64,000 nt of DNA from Roseobacter sp. SK209-2-6 (GCF_000169455.1 NZ_AAYC01000007.1:62001-126000); one strand, 5' to 3'; positions 44,245 to 53,881 are shown, counted from the stretch's first letter. A program made the numbers and translations. Notes: a model not told the origin generated them from the sequence alone.

Positions 44245-46818
44245 TCATGCGACATATTTCTGCAAAAGATCCCGCGCCGCGCCCCAAAACGCTCTGAGCC
44301 CGTCCAGCACAGGGACTGCGTCCCCTTCGGCCATCTCGATCTCAAGCAGGGCCTGCCGCAGATCGGTCAATCCCAAGACAGCAGCGGATCCAGCCAGCCT
44401 ATGGGCTTCTTTGCGATGAGCCGTTTCCAATTGGTCGGTCCCTTCCAGATCATTCAACAGTAGGTCCAACTCGGCTTCAAAACCTTCGAGGTACCCCTTG
44501 GCACGCTCTGCTCCAAGGGCTTCAAAGAACTGGAGAATATCAGACCCGTCTTGATCTCCCTCGGGCGGGAGCACTGCTTTGGCAGTCTGATCTGCCTCTC
44601 CCCCTACACCTACCCTGGGTGTTTCCGGGTCATTTTCCAGTGTCGCTTTGACACCTGCAGTCGACCTTCGCGCAATAACGCTGGCCAGATCGTGGCGGCT
44701 GATCGGCTTTGTGGCAACCTCTGCAAAGCCCGCCCGGATGATCCGCGCATGATCCTCTGCGGCCGTATGAGCCGTCAGCGCAACAATCTCGGTTCCCTCA
44801 GCCAGTTTGCGTTTACGAATGCGGGTGATGGCTTCGATCCCATCGACTTCCGGCATGCTAATATCCATTAGGACCAGATCAAAGCTGTGTTCCGCGCAGG
44901 CTGCCACAGCCTCTGCTCCTCCCGGGGCCGTCGTTACCTCATGCCCTTGTTGCTCAAGCATTTGTTTCAGCAGTTCGCGATTGATGTCATTGTCTTCGAC
45001 CACCAACACACGCGAAGCGCTGCTGACGGAGACATCGCCATTTTGGGCGGCCTCACCCAGCGTCGTCGCCGGTTGCAAAGGCAGCGTTATGATAAAAAGG
45101 CTCCCCTCCCCCAGTTCACTTTCACAGGTGATGCTCCCGCCCAGGGAATGCAGAATGCGCCGGGTGATCGCCAAACCGAGGCCTGTTCCTTCGCTTCCGC
45201 GACCATAGCTGGCATCAAGGGTTATGAAATCATCAAAAATCCGCTCCAGATCGTCGGGCGCAATGCCCTGCCCGGTATCAGAGACGTGGAATTCCACCAT
45301 ATCGGCACCATTGCCAGGCATTACATCCAGAATGATCGCGCCATCGCGGGTGAACTTAATTGCGTTGCCAATGAGATTGAGCAGCACCTGCTGCAAGGCA
45401 CGCGGAGAGCCAGTGTAGCGCGTTGCCGCCTCATCCAGTGCATATTGCAGGATCAACTCATTCCCGTGAGAGCCTGCATTGGCGCTTTGACTATCAACAA
45501 GCCCCTCCAATAGGCCCTTGAGGTCAAAATCGGAAAGCTCCTGCGGCGCCATACCCGCTTCAAGGCTGGACAGCTGCAGAACATCATTCACATGGTGCAA
45601 CAACAACTCGCCGGAGACGCGCATCGCATTCAGGTAGCGGCCCTGCTCTGTTGTTGGTCCAGTTCCCTCTAGCAGGTCGATAGCCCCAAGCACCCCAGTC
45701 AAAGGCGTTCGCATCTCATGGCTCATCACGGTCAACAGATCAGCCTTGGCACGCTCACCCGCCAAGGCGTCATCACGTGCCTTCAACAGCTCTTTCTCTG
45801 CTGCGATCCGGTCCGAAATATCACGAATGTAGCTGACAAAAACCGTACCAGAGCCGCTCTCACTCACCGAGAGGGCCATTTCGACGGGAAAAACCTCACC
45901 GGATTTGCGCATCGCTTCCAGCGGAATGCGCCCACGTCCAGCCACCCGGGTCTGACCGGTGCGCTTGAACCGGTTCATGCCCGCCCAATGCGCTTCACGC
46001 AGATGCGGCGGGATGATCAGCTCCTCCATCCGCTGCCCGATTGCCTCATCGCGCTCATAGCCAAAAATGGCCTCTGCGGCGCCATTGTAGGCCTGGATGC
46101 GCCCCTTTTTGTCAACAACCAGGATAGCATCCAAAGAAGAGGCAATCATCGCCCCCATACGAGAAGCCGCTTCCCTGCGTTCCTCTGCCAGTCTTCGCCC
46201 CCGCTTGTACATCCAGCCAAGCAGAAGTGCGGTAAACAGAAGCCCGCCAAACAGTGCGAGGACGACCTTGGCCAAACGTGACATGATCGAAAAAAGCTGC
46301 AGGCGCTTCTCTTCGGTGGCTTCGACCTGAAGAACCACACCGATCAGGGCCAGTTCCCTGGCGTCTTTGAGATTCTCATCCAGAACCTCTTTCAACCTAT
46401 CCAGGTTGGCCAAGAGAGCGCTGTCGCCGACATCAATCAGGTCCACCATGACGTCGCGCCGGTTTTCCAGGCTGGCGAGCAGGTCACGGCTGCCGTTCCG
46501 CTCGCGCGCAACGGCAAACAGCGGACTTTCCAGAAAAGTAGCAATCCGGCTGTAGTAGATATCGAACTGGCGCCTGAGATGCGGAAGGTCCCTGGCGGAT
46601 TCGACATTCATCACAGAGGCTTCAAGCTTCAGATGATCAACTTCAGCCTGGGACAGGGTCCACTGAATATTGTCGGTCGCCGCCGTCGAAAGAGCCTCCA
46701 ACCGCTCCTTCAACTCATGCCCCATCCTCAAAGACTGGACAGTGAGAATGGGCAACAGGATCAAAGCCAGCAGTAACAAAAAGCCAGAAAGGCTGAACCA
46801 AGAGCGGCTCAGCCTCAT
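44245..46818 (-). CDS. Hybrid sensor histidine kinase (PAS, HisKA, HATPase, receiver, HPt)
   Basis: 857 residues from ATG at 46818; a TTG at 46845 is less likely. Two membrane helices (about 12-30 and 187-208) flank a helical periplasmic sensor domain. Then a PAS domain (SLDAILVVDKKGRIQAYNG), HisKA with VMSHEMRTPLTG, a HATPase, a receiver with phospho-Asp in DLVLMDISMPEVDG, and an HPt with the phospho-His in AHRLAGSAAVLGL. A complete phosphorelay in one chain. It follows a periplasmic SUOX-fold protein gene by 38 bases and lies opposite a LuxR-type regulator, suggesting one signalling module. Confidence 0.95.
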   Translation of the reverse strand: MRLSRSWFSLSGFLLLLALILLPILTVQSLRMGHELKERLEALSTAATDNIQWTLSQAEVDHLKLEASVMNVESARDLPHLRRQFDIYYSRIATFLESPLFAVARERNGSRDLLASLENRRDVMVDLIDVGDSALLANLDRLKEVLDENLKDARELALIGVVLQVEATEEKRLQLFSIMSRLAKVVLALFGGLLFTALLLGWMYKRGRRLAEERREAASRMGAMIASSLDAILVVDKKGRIQAYNGAAEAIFGYERDEAIGQRMEELIIPPHLREAHWAGMNRFKRTGQTRVAGRGRIPLEAMRKSGEVFPVEMALSVSESGSGTVFVSYIRDISDRIAAEKELLKARDDALAGERAKADLLTVMSHEMRTPLTGVLGAIDLLEGTGPTTEQGRYLNAMRVSGELLLHHVNDVLQLSSLEAGMAPQELSDFDLKGLLEGLVDSQSANAGSHGNELILQYALDEAATRYTGSPRALQQVLLNLIGNAIKFTRDGAIILDVMPGNGADMVEFHVSDTGQGIAPDDLERIFDDFITLDASYGRGSEGTGLGLAITRRILHSLGGSITCESELGEGSLFIITLPLQPATTLGEAAQNGDVSVSSASRVLVVEDNDINRELLKQMLEQQGHEVTTAPGGAEAVAACAEHSFDLVLMDISMPEVDGIEAITRIRKRKLAEGTEIVALTAHTAAEDHARIIRAGFAEVATKPISRHDLASVIARRSTAGVKATLENDPETPRVGVGGEADQTAKAVLPPEGDQDGSDILQFFEALGAERAKGYLEGFEAELDLLLNDLEGTDQLETAHRKEAHRLAGSAAVLGLTDLRQALLEIEMAEGDAVPVLDGLRAFWGAARDLLQKYVA

Positions 46819-46856
46819 TTTCCACTTTTGCTTGTCGGCCCCCAAAAATGGCCCCG

Positions 46857-47396
46857 TTAGTTGGCAGCGCCGACTATTCTAAGTCGGTCGAGCTGCCAAA
46901 TGCTGCGGGAGTAAACTGTTTCGTTCTTGTAGCTCGCGGGATTTGAATCATAGGGATAAACCAGCCAAAGTGGCCCCTTATTTCGCAGAGACATCGCGCC
47001 ACCGTTGCGGGTATAGGCGATGATTGGCCCCCCTGTCACAGCATCCGAGATGGGGATTTCGACCATGTAGTCGTTTACTGCCCGCGCTTCCAAGGTGCCC
47101 TCTTCAACACCAAACAAGGCCACAAGAGTTGCAAGTGGTACACCCGTAAAAACCTGGTTGCCTTCGGTCCAGATTGTCTCTGTCTCAAAGGTCTCCGCAT
47201 CCAGCGCCCTGAGGTCGGCCAAGGTGAAACGACGGCTTTGATCTTCTGCGCCCGCAAGTTGAACTGTAAGAAGCACCTCTTCATTCACCGCCGCTGAGGC
47301 CGCACTGGCACTACCCGAGTCGCTGGAAACAGGGGAGGCAAGCAAAACAAAGCTCCCCAAGACAGCTGCAGATATCGATTTGATCCAGGTCTTCAT
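46857..47396 (-). CDS. Periplasmic protein of molybdopterin-oxidoreductase (SUOX) fold lacking cysteine
   Basis: 179 residues with a signal peptide (MKTWIKSISAAVLGSFVLLASP). The fold resembles the sulfite-oxidase core: FTLADLRALDAETF, FTGVPLATLVALFG, AVNDYMVEIPISDA, and C-terminal SRSIWQLDRLRIV. It contains no cysteine at all, so the residue that ligates molybdenum in sulfite oxidases is missing and it is unlikely to be an enzyme. It is upstream of a hybrid kinase in the same transcript, so it may be an accessory sensing protein. Function is inferred from the context. Confidence 0.75.
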   Translation of the reverse strand: MKTWIKSISAAVLGSFVLLASPVSSDSGSASAASAAVNEEVLLTVQLAGAEDQSRRFTLADLRALDAETFETETIWTEGNQVFTGVPLATLVALFGVEEGTLEARAVNDYMVEIPISDAVTGGPIIAYTRNGGAMSLRNKGPLWLVYPYDSNPASYKNETVYSRSIWQLDRLRIVGAAN

Positions 47397-47774
47397 TTAT
47401 GTGCTCCTCAACTTACAGGTTAGGCCGACTGTAACCGCTTCCATCATTGCGCTAACTCCGGCTCATCCTGCCACAGGTTGGGCCATCACTCACCTGCGCC
47501 TCGGGATAGCGCCCTAACCTTTGGTATAGGAACGCTATGCCCACATTCAATTTAGGTCAGTTTCGCTAATTTCTAGTTACTAGTGCCATGCAGCAAAATT
47601 CCAGATACTAACCATTATTTTTCAGATGCTTAAGATCATTTCGATTGCTTTTAACTCTTCTTTTTCGGTGGAGGAGTATTAACTCAATTAGAGCGAAATC
47701 TTGATGGAATTTAAACACTTCCTGGCCTATTCTAGAATAATGTTGAGTTGAGTTAGAAAATAGCTTGGGGTTAC
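47397..47774. promoter_or_regulatory. Divergent promoter region of the signalling module
   Basis: 378 A+T-rich bases between the minus-strand SUOX-fold gene and the plus-strand regulator. It contains two palindromes: CTAG-TTA-CTAG (47573-47583) and TATTCTAGAATA (47728-47739). These are candidate operators. No credible ORF. Confidence 0.55.
47728..47739. promoter_or_regulatory. Perfect 12-bp palindrome upstream of LuxR-type regulator
   Basis: TATTCTAGAATA, 35 bases before the regulator start. It is a candidate binding site of the regulator itself or of another dimeric factor; evidence is symmetry and position only. Confidence 0.4.
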
Positions 47775-48386
47775 ATGCATATTCTATTGGCAGATGACCA
47801 TGACATGGTCCGTGAAACGATCTCCGCCTATCTGGAAAGCGAAGGTGGTGCAGAAGTTGCCCTAGCAATTGACCTTGCCGGGGCATTGCAGTCCATTCGG
47901 CAAGATGGTCCCTTTGACCTAGTTCTCCTCGACTTTCAAATGCCTGGCATGAATGGGTTGACCGGGTTGATTCAGGCCATTTCCGCCAACAAAGGCGGGC
48001 GTGTGGCAATCCTCTCCGGCAGTGCGCCGGCCAAAACGGCACGCGAAGCTCTGGAAGCAGGCGCAATCGGTTTTATCCCCAAAACGATGGGCGCTCAGTC
48101 TCTTCTCAACGCTGTCCGTTTTATGAGTTCAGGTGAGGTCTATATGCCTGTTGAACTCATGCGCGAAGAGGAAGCTACTGATCACCCACTTGCCGAAAAG
48201 CTGAGCCCGCGGGAGCTGGAAGTATTGGAAAGCCTCTGCAAAGGGCTTTCAAACAAGGAAATCGCCCGCGAGCTGGATCTTCAGGAAGTGACGATCAAGC
48301 TTCACGTCCGTACTTTGTGCCGCAAATTGGATGCTAAGAACCGGACCCAAGCCGCATTGACCGCCAAAGAAGCCGGGTTGTTCTAA
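47775..48386 (+). CDS. NarL/FixJ-type response regulator with LuxR helix-turn-helix
   Basis: 203 residues. The receiver domain (1-120) has the acidic pocket at MHILLADDHD and the phospho-Asp in LVLLDFQMPGMNG; the conserved Lys is in GFIPKTMG. The LuxR HTH (about 140-200) begins LSPRELEVLESLCKGLSNKEIARELDL. It would bind DNA when phosphorylated, most likely by the hybrid kinase encoded on the opposite strand. GGGG lies seven bases before the ATG. Confidence 0.93.
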   Translation: MHILLADDHDMVRETISAYLESEGGAEVALAIDLAGALQSIRQDGPFDLVLLDFQMPGMNGLTGLIQAISANKGGRVAILSGSAPAKTAREALEAGAIGFIPKTMGAQSLLNAVRFMSSGEVYMPVELMREEEATDHPLAEKLSPRELEVLESLCKGLSNKEIARELDLQEVTIKLHVRTLCRKLDAKNRTQAALTAKEAGLF

Positions 48387-48419
48387 TCAGACCAAACCCT
48401 ACCAGCCTGACAAATTATC

Positions 48420-49934
48420 CTAGTCTTTTCTGTCTCTTGCACGTGATTGTGCAGGCAGGATTTTGACATCCGTGCTGTCAACAGCATCGGAATCCTGCAG
48501 CCACTCAGCTGCCCTGTGCCCCCAATCCAGCAGAGAAACACAGATATGGATAAGCGGCGTCAGCCAGAGCCCATGAAGCAGCAGCGACCGGCCTGATATG
48601 TCCCGCCCCAGCGTATAGAGACCCGTCAAAAACCGCGCCGTCACACCAACCGCAATCCAGGTCATCGCAAAGCCCCCTGACAGTCCTTCCCCGACCAAAA
48701 GCAACGCCGGAATCAGGAGCGTCATCAAAAAGGCCAGCCGCATATCCAGCACGCGCCACCAGATATACCCAGAAATCACCGCTGGCCCCAGGGAGAGAAC
48801 CTGTATCGCTCTTTGCATGGTTTGTCCGGACCAGCGCCGAAGATGCAGGGCCAGCTCCAATAGGTTCAGTTGGCGCAGCAGGCTTATCGAATAGACGGTC
48901 ACATCCGGCACAAACATCATCCTGCCTTTACTGCGCAGCAAATGGATCCAAGTAATTGAATCTGAAACCGAAAGCCGCAAGTGTTTGCTCGCGACCTTGG
49001 GAAACCGCAGGCTTTGCTCTTGCTGGCGAATAAACTCCTCATCCAAGACGCGCCGCGCCCGCAAAATGCGCAGCCGCCCGGACAGAGGCAGAAACCGGCC
49101 GGACAGAGATTGTGAGCACAGTTCCTGGTGCCGCCGCGCAAAGCGCAACCGCAACCAATCCCGCACCCATTTGGGGCCAAAACAAATGGCTTCCTGCCCA
49201 GTACCGACAAGTTGCAATTCCGGATCGAGCACAAAGAGCGGCAGGGTTTTGCGCAAGGCATCGGGACCGAGGATCGTATCATCATCCAGAAACAGGATCA
49301 GATCATCGGGCTCTGCCCCCCAGCGCCTTATTTCCCGCAGCACTTTCCCCATGGTGATGTAATGCCCACTCTGTTTGAGGCGGATGAAAACCAACTGCAG
49401 ATCCAGCGCATCACCGTCAGCACGCGCGTCCTCAAAAAAGCCCGTCAGAATGGCCTCATCATAGGCGCTGGCGGTGCCATAGTAGACCGTGGTGGGTATT
49501 CCTTCTTCGCGGATTTGCTGGACCAGGGCAAAGATGGCACGGCGGGTAATCTCAGGCGCTTCGAAACAAGCCGTGATCTGAACATGGAGCCGCTGCGGGC
49601 GCCATCCTTGCTGCCACATAAGATCCGCACGGCGACGTACATCCGGCCAGACCACATTGCAAAACCGCCCTGCCCGATAGGCGCTCCAGATGCTCCAGCC
49701 ATGCCGCCAGAGGAGGTAGCCCAACAGCACCAAGCCGACCCCATCAGCGGGTCCCCGCAACAAAGGCAAAATCCCCAAGACTAGCAGGCCCATCAGCAGG
49801 AAGGCGAAGAGCATTTGCCACATCTTCTGCGGCCACCGACTGCGGACAGAAGGGGCAGCTTCACGGGCCTGGATCGCCTTAATCTCTTTTTCCAGCTCCA
49901 GGCCATCCGCCGATTCAAAAAGCGGAAAACTCAT
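48420..49934 (-). CDS. Family 2 glycosyltransferase, processive type (Alg8/cellulose synthase-like)
   Basis: 504 residues. Two membrane helices near the N-terminus (about 40-75), a cytosolic GT-A domain with ITACFEAPEITRRAIFALVQQI and the metal motif LILFLDDDTILGP, an R-x-x-RW-type motif (LRRWSGQTMQR), and four or more C-terminal membrane helices. This matches polysaccharide synthases such as Alg8 in length and order, but the product is unknown. No other exopolysaccharide genes are adjacent. Convergent with the LuxR regulator. Confidence 0.83.
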   Translation of the reverse strand: MSFPLFESADGLELEKEIKAIQAREAAPSVRSRWPQKMWQMLFAFLLMGLLVLGILPLLRGPADGVGLVLLGYLLWRHGWSIWSAYRAGRFCNVVWPDVRRRADLMWQQGWRPQRLHVQITACFEAPEITRRAIFALVQQIREEGIPTTVYYGTASAYDEAILTGFFEDARADGDALDLQLVFIRLKQSGHYITMGKVLREIRRWGAEPDDLILFLDDDTILGPDALRKTLPLFVLDPELQLVGTGQEAICFGPKWVRDWLRLRFARRHQELCSQSLSGRFLPLSGRLRILRARRVLDEEFIRQQEQSLRFPKVASKHLRLSVSDSITWIHLLRSKGRMMFVPDVTVYSISLLRQLNLLELALHLRRWSGQTMQRAIQVLSLGPAVISGYIWWRVLDMRLAFLMTLLIPALLLVGEGLSGGFAMTWIAVGVTARFLTGLYTLGRDISGRSLLLHGLWLTPLIHICVSLLDWGHRAAEWLQDSDAVDSTDVKILPAQSRARDRKD

Positions 49935-50218
49935 AAACTAACCCCACCCTAACCAATGGCAGACCTCAGAGCCCTTCTACAACGCGGCGCCATCCCTGGC
50001 ATAGAAACAGCGGTTCGGCGAAAGAGAGCGGGCTACAAAGGCGTCTTTACGCCAGATCATTATTATTACAAATCCACCAGCTCAGCCACAATAAGCCGCT
50101 TAAAACCAAGGCACCTTGTAGAAGCAACAACCTATAGGAGCGAAATCAGAGAAAGGCAGCCAGATCATACAATCAAGAGCTGCACGGGGCGCCGAGTAGC
50201 TGCGCCAAAAGGTATGAA

Positions 50219-51469
50219 TCACCCTTGTCTAATCAATGCAGGTAAATGTGCATAGCCGCGAAAACGGACCCGACCGCCCCCCTTGCGACCGTCCAAAATC
50301 TGAAAACTTGGAAAGCGTTGCAGGAAGTGCTGCAGGGCAATCTGCCCTTCGAGACGGGCCAGACTGAGCCCAACACAGACATGCGGCCCACCGGCAAAAG
50401 CAAGGTGGCGATTAGGGATGCGCGTGATGTCGAACCGATCCGGTTCCGAAAACACCTCTGGATCGCGGTTGGCGGCGCCAATCATCAGATGCAGGTTCGT
50501 ACCAGCCGCAATTGTCCTCCCACCGATTTCCACATCCGCTGTGACCTGTCTGTTCCCCAATTGATTGGGGGAGTGAAAGCGCAAAACCTCTTCGACAGCG
50601 GATTTGATCCTCTCCGGCCCGTCAAGCAAAGCCTGCTTCTGGTCCGGGTGGTCATGGAGCAGCGCCAGCCCGTTCCCGATCAAATTTGTCGTGGTCTCAT
50701 GACCCGCGTTGAGAATGAAGATGCAGTTCTGGATCAACTCCAGTTCTGTCAGCCCCTCCTCACTCTGGCCTCCTTGCTCCTCTGCGATCAGACGCGTCAG
50801 AACATCAGTTTCCGGATCCCCAGGGTTGGCTCTGCGGCGATCGATCAGCCCCTTTAGATAAGCCGAGAATTCTCTCACAGCACGGTGCCCGCGTTCCAGC
50901 TCCGCCGCAGCCAAGCTTGGCTCCAGTGCGCCCAGAATAGCCAGGGACCAGTCCCGCAGCGGACCCCGTTCCTCCATCGGGACGTCCAACAGGTTTCCAA
51001 TAATCTGGATCGGGATAATCGAGGCAAAATCAGCAATCAGATCGACCTCTTCGCGATCCTCCATGCGGTTCAGCAGATGGTCAACGGCCTGTACCAGACC
51101 CGGTTCCATCCGCGCAATGGCGCGTGGTGTCAGCGCCGAGGTCATGATCCGGCGCACACGGGTGTGCAGCGGCGGATCAGAAAATACCAGCGAGGTGGTA
51201 TGATGGGTAAAGAGTGGAGATCCAGCGCCAAATTTCGGCGCAAAAACTTGCTTTTTGTCAGAGGAAAACAGCTGTGTATCCCGGTAGATCCGATCCAGAT
51301 CCGCATGACGGCTGATCAAATAGGATCCATCCGGCTGCCGCAACACCGGAGCCTCACGCAGGAGCCGCTGATAAAAGGGAAAGGGATCCTCTGCAAACCC
51401 AGGCGGCAGATGGGCCAGATCGAGTTCGGCAATATCAAAAGTCGAAAATCCGGGGTTTGCACCCATCAT
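50219..51469 (-). CDS. Cytochrome P450
   Basis: 416-residue soluble bacterial P450. The I-helix oxygen motif is NAGHETTTN, the K-helix ExxR is EEVLR, and the heme loop is FAGGPHVCVGLSLAR with the axial cysteine. A class-I enzyme would need ferredoxin partners, which are not seen here. It stands alone between a glycosyltransferase and a TfoX-domain gene. AGGAG precedes the start. The substrate is not predictable. Confidence 0.95.
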   Translation of the reverse strand: MMGANPGFSTFDIAELDLAHLPPGFAEDPFPFYQRLLREAPVLRQPDGSYLISRHADLDRIYRDTQLFSSDKKQVFAPKFGAGSPLFTHHTTSLVFSDPPLHTRVRRIMTSALTPRAIARMEPGLVQAVDHLLNRMEDREEVDLIADFASIIPIQIIGNLLDVPMEERGPLRDWSLAILGALEPSLAAAELERGHRAVREFSAYLKGLIDRRRANPGDPETDVLTRLIAEEQGGQSEEGLTELELIQNCIFILNAGHETTTNLIGNGLALLHDHPDQKQALLDGPERIKSAVEEVLRFHSPNQLGNRQVTADVEIGGRTIAAGTNLHLMIGAANRDPEVFSEPDRFDITRIPNRHLAFAGGPHVCVGLSLARLEGQIALQHFLQRFPSFQILDGRKGGGRVRFRGYAHLPALIRQG

Positions 51470-51598
51470 GCCCTCTCCTCAACAACCCTATCTCACGCTC
51501 TGACAGTTCTGAAATCCAGTCAATTGTCGACAAAAGAAACCCTACGGAAATCGCAAATCCTGGATGACAACCCTGGTTTTGCCGCCTATGTTCCCCCT

Positions 51599-51937
51599 AT
51601 GTCCACTGCTATCTCTACAATCCGTAACCTGGGTCCTGCCTACGAGGAGGCCTGCGCTCGTGCAGGTATTCACAGCGCTGAGGAGTTGCAGACACTTGGC
51701 GCGGATGCAGCTTATGCCCGCCTGCTGCAAAGCGGCAGCAAACCACACTTCATTGGCTACTATGTTCTGGTGATGGCCCTTCAGGGGCGGCCCTGGAACG
51801 ACTGCAAGGGCAAAGAGAAAGAAGCCCTGCGCAAGAGGTTTGATGCCATCAAATCCCAGAGTTTTGACAAAGGTCTGTCGCAGCTAGAGAGTATTCTGGA
51901 CCAGATCGGCGTTATCGAAAGATCCGTGCGCGGCTAG
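51599..51937 (+). CDS. TfoX C-terminal domain protein
   Basis: 112-residue protein of the TfoX_C family (a helix-hairpin-helix-like domain): ISTIRNLGPAYEEACARAGIHSAEELQTLGADAAYARLL is the signature. The TfoX N-terminal domain is absent, as in many alphaproteobacterial members. Full-length TfoX promotes competence in gammaproteobacteria; for this short form a role is not established. The start at 51599 is the first in-frame ATG that gives the domain N-terminus. It diverges from the P450 gene. Confidence 0.85.
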   Translation: MSTAISTIRNLGPAYEEACARAGIHSAEELQTLGADAAYARLLQSGSKPHFIGYYVLVMALQGRPWNDCKGKEKEALRKRFDAIKSQSFDKGLSQLESILDQIGVIERSVRG

Positions 51938-51987
51938 GGTCGGGAGCTATCGCAGCGCAGCCCCGCAAGAGATGTTTCCAGCTCCAA

Positions 51988-52024
51988 CAAAAAGGGCCGC
52001 GCCTGATTGGCACGGCCCCATTTT
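51988..52024. terminator. Bidirectional terminator between TfoX-domain gene and ndk
   Basis: GGGCCGCGCC pairs with GGCACGGCCC around five bases. A-run on the left serves ndk on the minus strand; CATTTTTC on the right serves the plus strand. Confidence 0.88.
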
Positions 52025-52045
52025 TCATTTCCGCTGAAGGGTGGC

Positions 52046-52468
52046 TTAGCCAACCAGCTCCAGGCCGGAGAAGAAGTAAGCGATTTCTACAGCAGCAGTT
52101 TCAGGCGCGTCGGAACCGTGGACGGAGTTTTCACCAACGGATTCAGCGAACTCGGCGCGGATGGTGCCGGCAGCTGCGTCTGCTGGGTTGGTCGCGCCCA
52201 TGATTTCGCGGTTTTTCGCGATGGCGTCTTCGCCTTCCAGAACCTGAGCAACGATTGGCTCGGAGGACATGAACTCACACAGTTCGTCGTAGAAGGGACG
52301 CTCAGCGTGTACTTCGTAGAACTTGCCCGCCTGAGCTTTGGTCAGGTGGATGCGCTTTTGCGCAACAACGCGCAGGCCGGCTTCTTCAAACTTGGCGTTG
52401 ATTGCACCGGTCAGGTTGCGGCGGGTTGCGTCGGGCTTGATGATCGAGAAAGTGCGTTGCAGAGCCAT
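52046..52468 (-). CDS. ndk: Nucleoside diphosphate kinase
   Basis: Balances NTP pools by phosphate transfer through a phospho-histidine. It has 140 residues from the start MALQRTFS at 52468. Motifs: [29 protein letters not shown] and the active-site His in [13 protein letters not shown] longer frame adds 42 unlikely residues. Confidence 0.97.
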   Translation of the reverse strand: MALQRTFSIIKPDATRRNLTGAINAKFEEAGLRVVAQKRIHLTKAQAGKFYEVHAERPFYDELCEFMSSEPIVAQVLEGEDAIAKNREIMGATNPADAAAGTIRAEFAESVGENSVHGSDAPETAAVEIAYFFSGLELVG

Positions 52469-52678
52469 CGGGCGTTCTCCATTGAATTGATTGGCCGGGA
52501 CAGCCCCGCGCCGGAATGTATCGCGCGCCGGGTAGCATGCTTGCACGCGCTTGGGAAGGGCTGACTTGCCTAGGCGCACTATTCTCAGCACCATTTCGCC
52601 CCGTCATCCGACACTCTGCCCGGACCCCATTGTGGAGATGTGGCGAAGGTAGGCCTGTGGTCTCTTAGCACGGGTCTT

Positions 52679-53881
52679 TTAGATTGGCTCCTCCAGGGGT
52701 TCGACCCGATCTAACCAACGCACATAGAGGATAGCGGCAAAGGCACAAAGGCTAGAGCCCAGGATGATGGCGAGGACAATCAAAGGGGCAGATTCAGGCG
52801 TCACCAGGACACCGGTCAGGGTGGTCATCACCGCGCCAAGCGCCACGGTTAGTGCGCCCGACAATCCAGCCGCACTTCCCGCCAGATGCGGGCGCACCGA
52901 CATCAGGCCGGCACTTGCATTGGCAACGGTCAAACCATTGCCAAAACCAACACAAATGGCTGCACCAAAGAAGATCAGCTCATGCCCTCGGTCTGCCACA
53001 AAAAAAGTAAGCCCAACAACTGGCCCCAGGATCGCGGATATCCGCCCCGCCAGGATCAGATTGTTCAGCGGCACCCGATGAGCCAGGCGGCCAGTCACAA
53101 AATTGCCCACCATAAAGCCACCGGTGATGATGCCTATGCCCAGCCCCAGCATGGCCGGGCTAAGATCGAACCAGGCCTCAGCCACTAGGGGCGCGCCGGT
53201 GATAAAGGCGTAAAAGCCGCCAATCGAAAAGGCCATGCAGAGGCTATAACCCCAGAACCTGCGCGAGGTGAAAAGCTCTGGGTAGCTTTGCATCTGTTTG
53301 CCAAAGGTCGATGCCCGTTGGAAATTGGTCTCCCCCCAATCAGCCCAGCAAAGGCCCAGCAGACCAAAACCCAAAAGTGCATAAAGCACAAAACCCGAAC
53401 GCCAGCCAAAGGCCATATCCAGCGCCCCGCCCAGCATCGGCCCCAGCATCGGTGCCAAGGCCATAGCCATGGTGACATAGCCCAGTTTGCTCGCCGCCTC
53501 TTTGGTGGAATACATATCCCGGATCGCAGCGCGCGAAACTACCTGCCCCGCAACCACCATGCCCTGCAAGAGGCGGAACCCCAAAAACACCCAAAAGTCC
53601 TGCGCCAAAACGCATCCTACGGAGGCAACGCCGAAAAGCGCCAAAGAAGCCAACATTACAGGGCGGCGGCCAAACCGGTCCGACAGGGGCCCCATGATCA
53701 GCTGCAGCAAGGCTGATAATGCCAGATAACCACCCAGGGCCAAGTTCACCTGGGCATAGCTCACCTCAAAGTCTGCTGCGATGCGCGCCAATGAGGGCAG
53801 GAACATATTCAGCGACAGAACCGCAAGCGCCGTCACAAAGATCAGCGACAGCATATGTGGGGGCGTTTGCGCAGACTGCAT
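52679..53881 (-). CDS. MFS drug-resistance transporter, Bcr/CflA type
   Basis: 400-residue transporter with 12 predicted membrane segments. The Bcr/CflA pattern is clear: FLPSLARIAADFEVSYAQVNLALGGYL, the MFS motif A PLSDRFGRRPVML, and motif C MLGPMLGGALDMAFGW. Start MQSAQTPP at 53881; the longer frame is not hydrophobic and not supported. It exports small molecules in proton exchange; the substrate is unknown. Confidence 0.9.
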   Translation of the reverse strand: MQSAQTPPHMLSLIFVTALAVLSLNMFLPSLARIAADFEVSYAQVNLALGGYLALSALLQLIMGPLSDRFGRRPVMLASLALFGVASVGCVLAQDFWVFLGFRLLQGMVVAGQVVSRAAIRDMYSTKEAASKLGYVTMAMALAPMLGPMLGGALDMAFGWRSGFVLYALLGFGLLGLCWADWGETNFQRASTFGKQMQSYPELFTSRRFWGYSLCMAFSIGGFYAFITGAPLVAEAWFDLSPAMLGLGIGIITGGFMVGNFVTGRLAHRVPLNNLILAGRISAILGPVVGLTFFVADRGHELIFFGAAICVGFGNGLTVANASAGLMSVRPHLAGSAAGLSGALTVALGAVMTTLTGVLVTPESAPLIVLAIILGSSLCAFAAILYVRWLDRVEPLEEPI

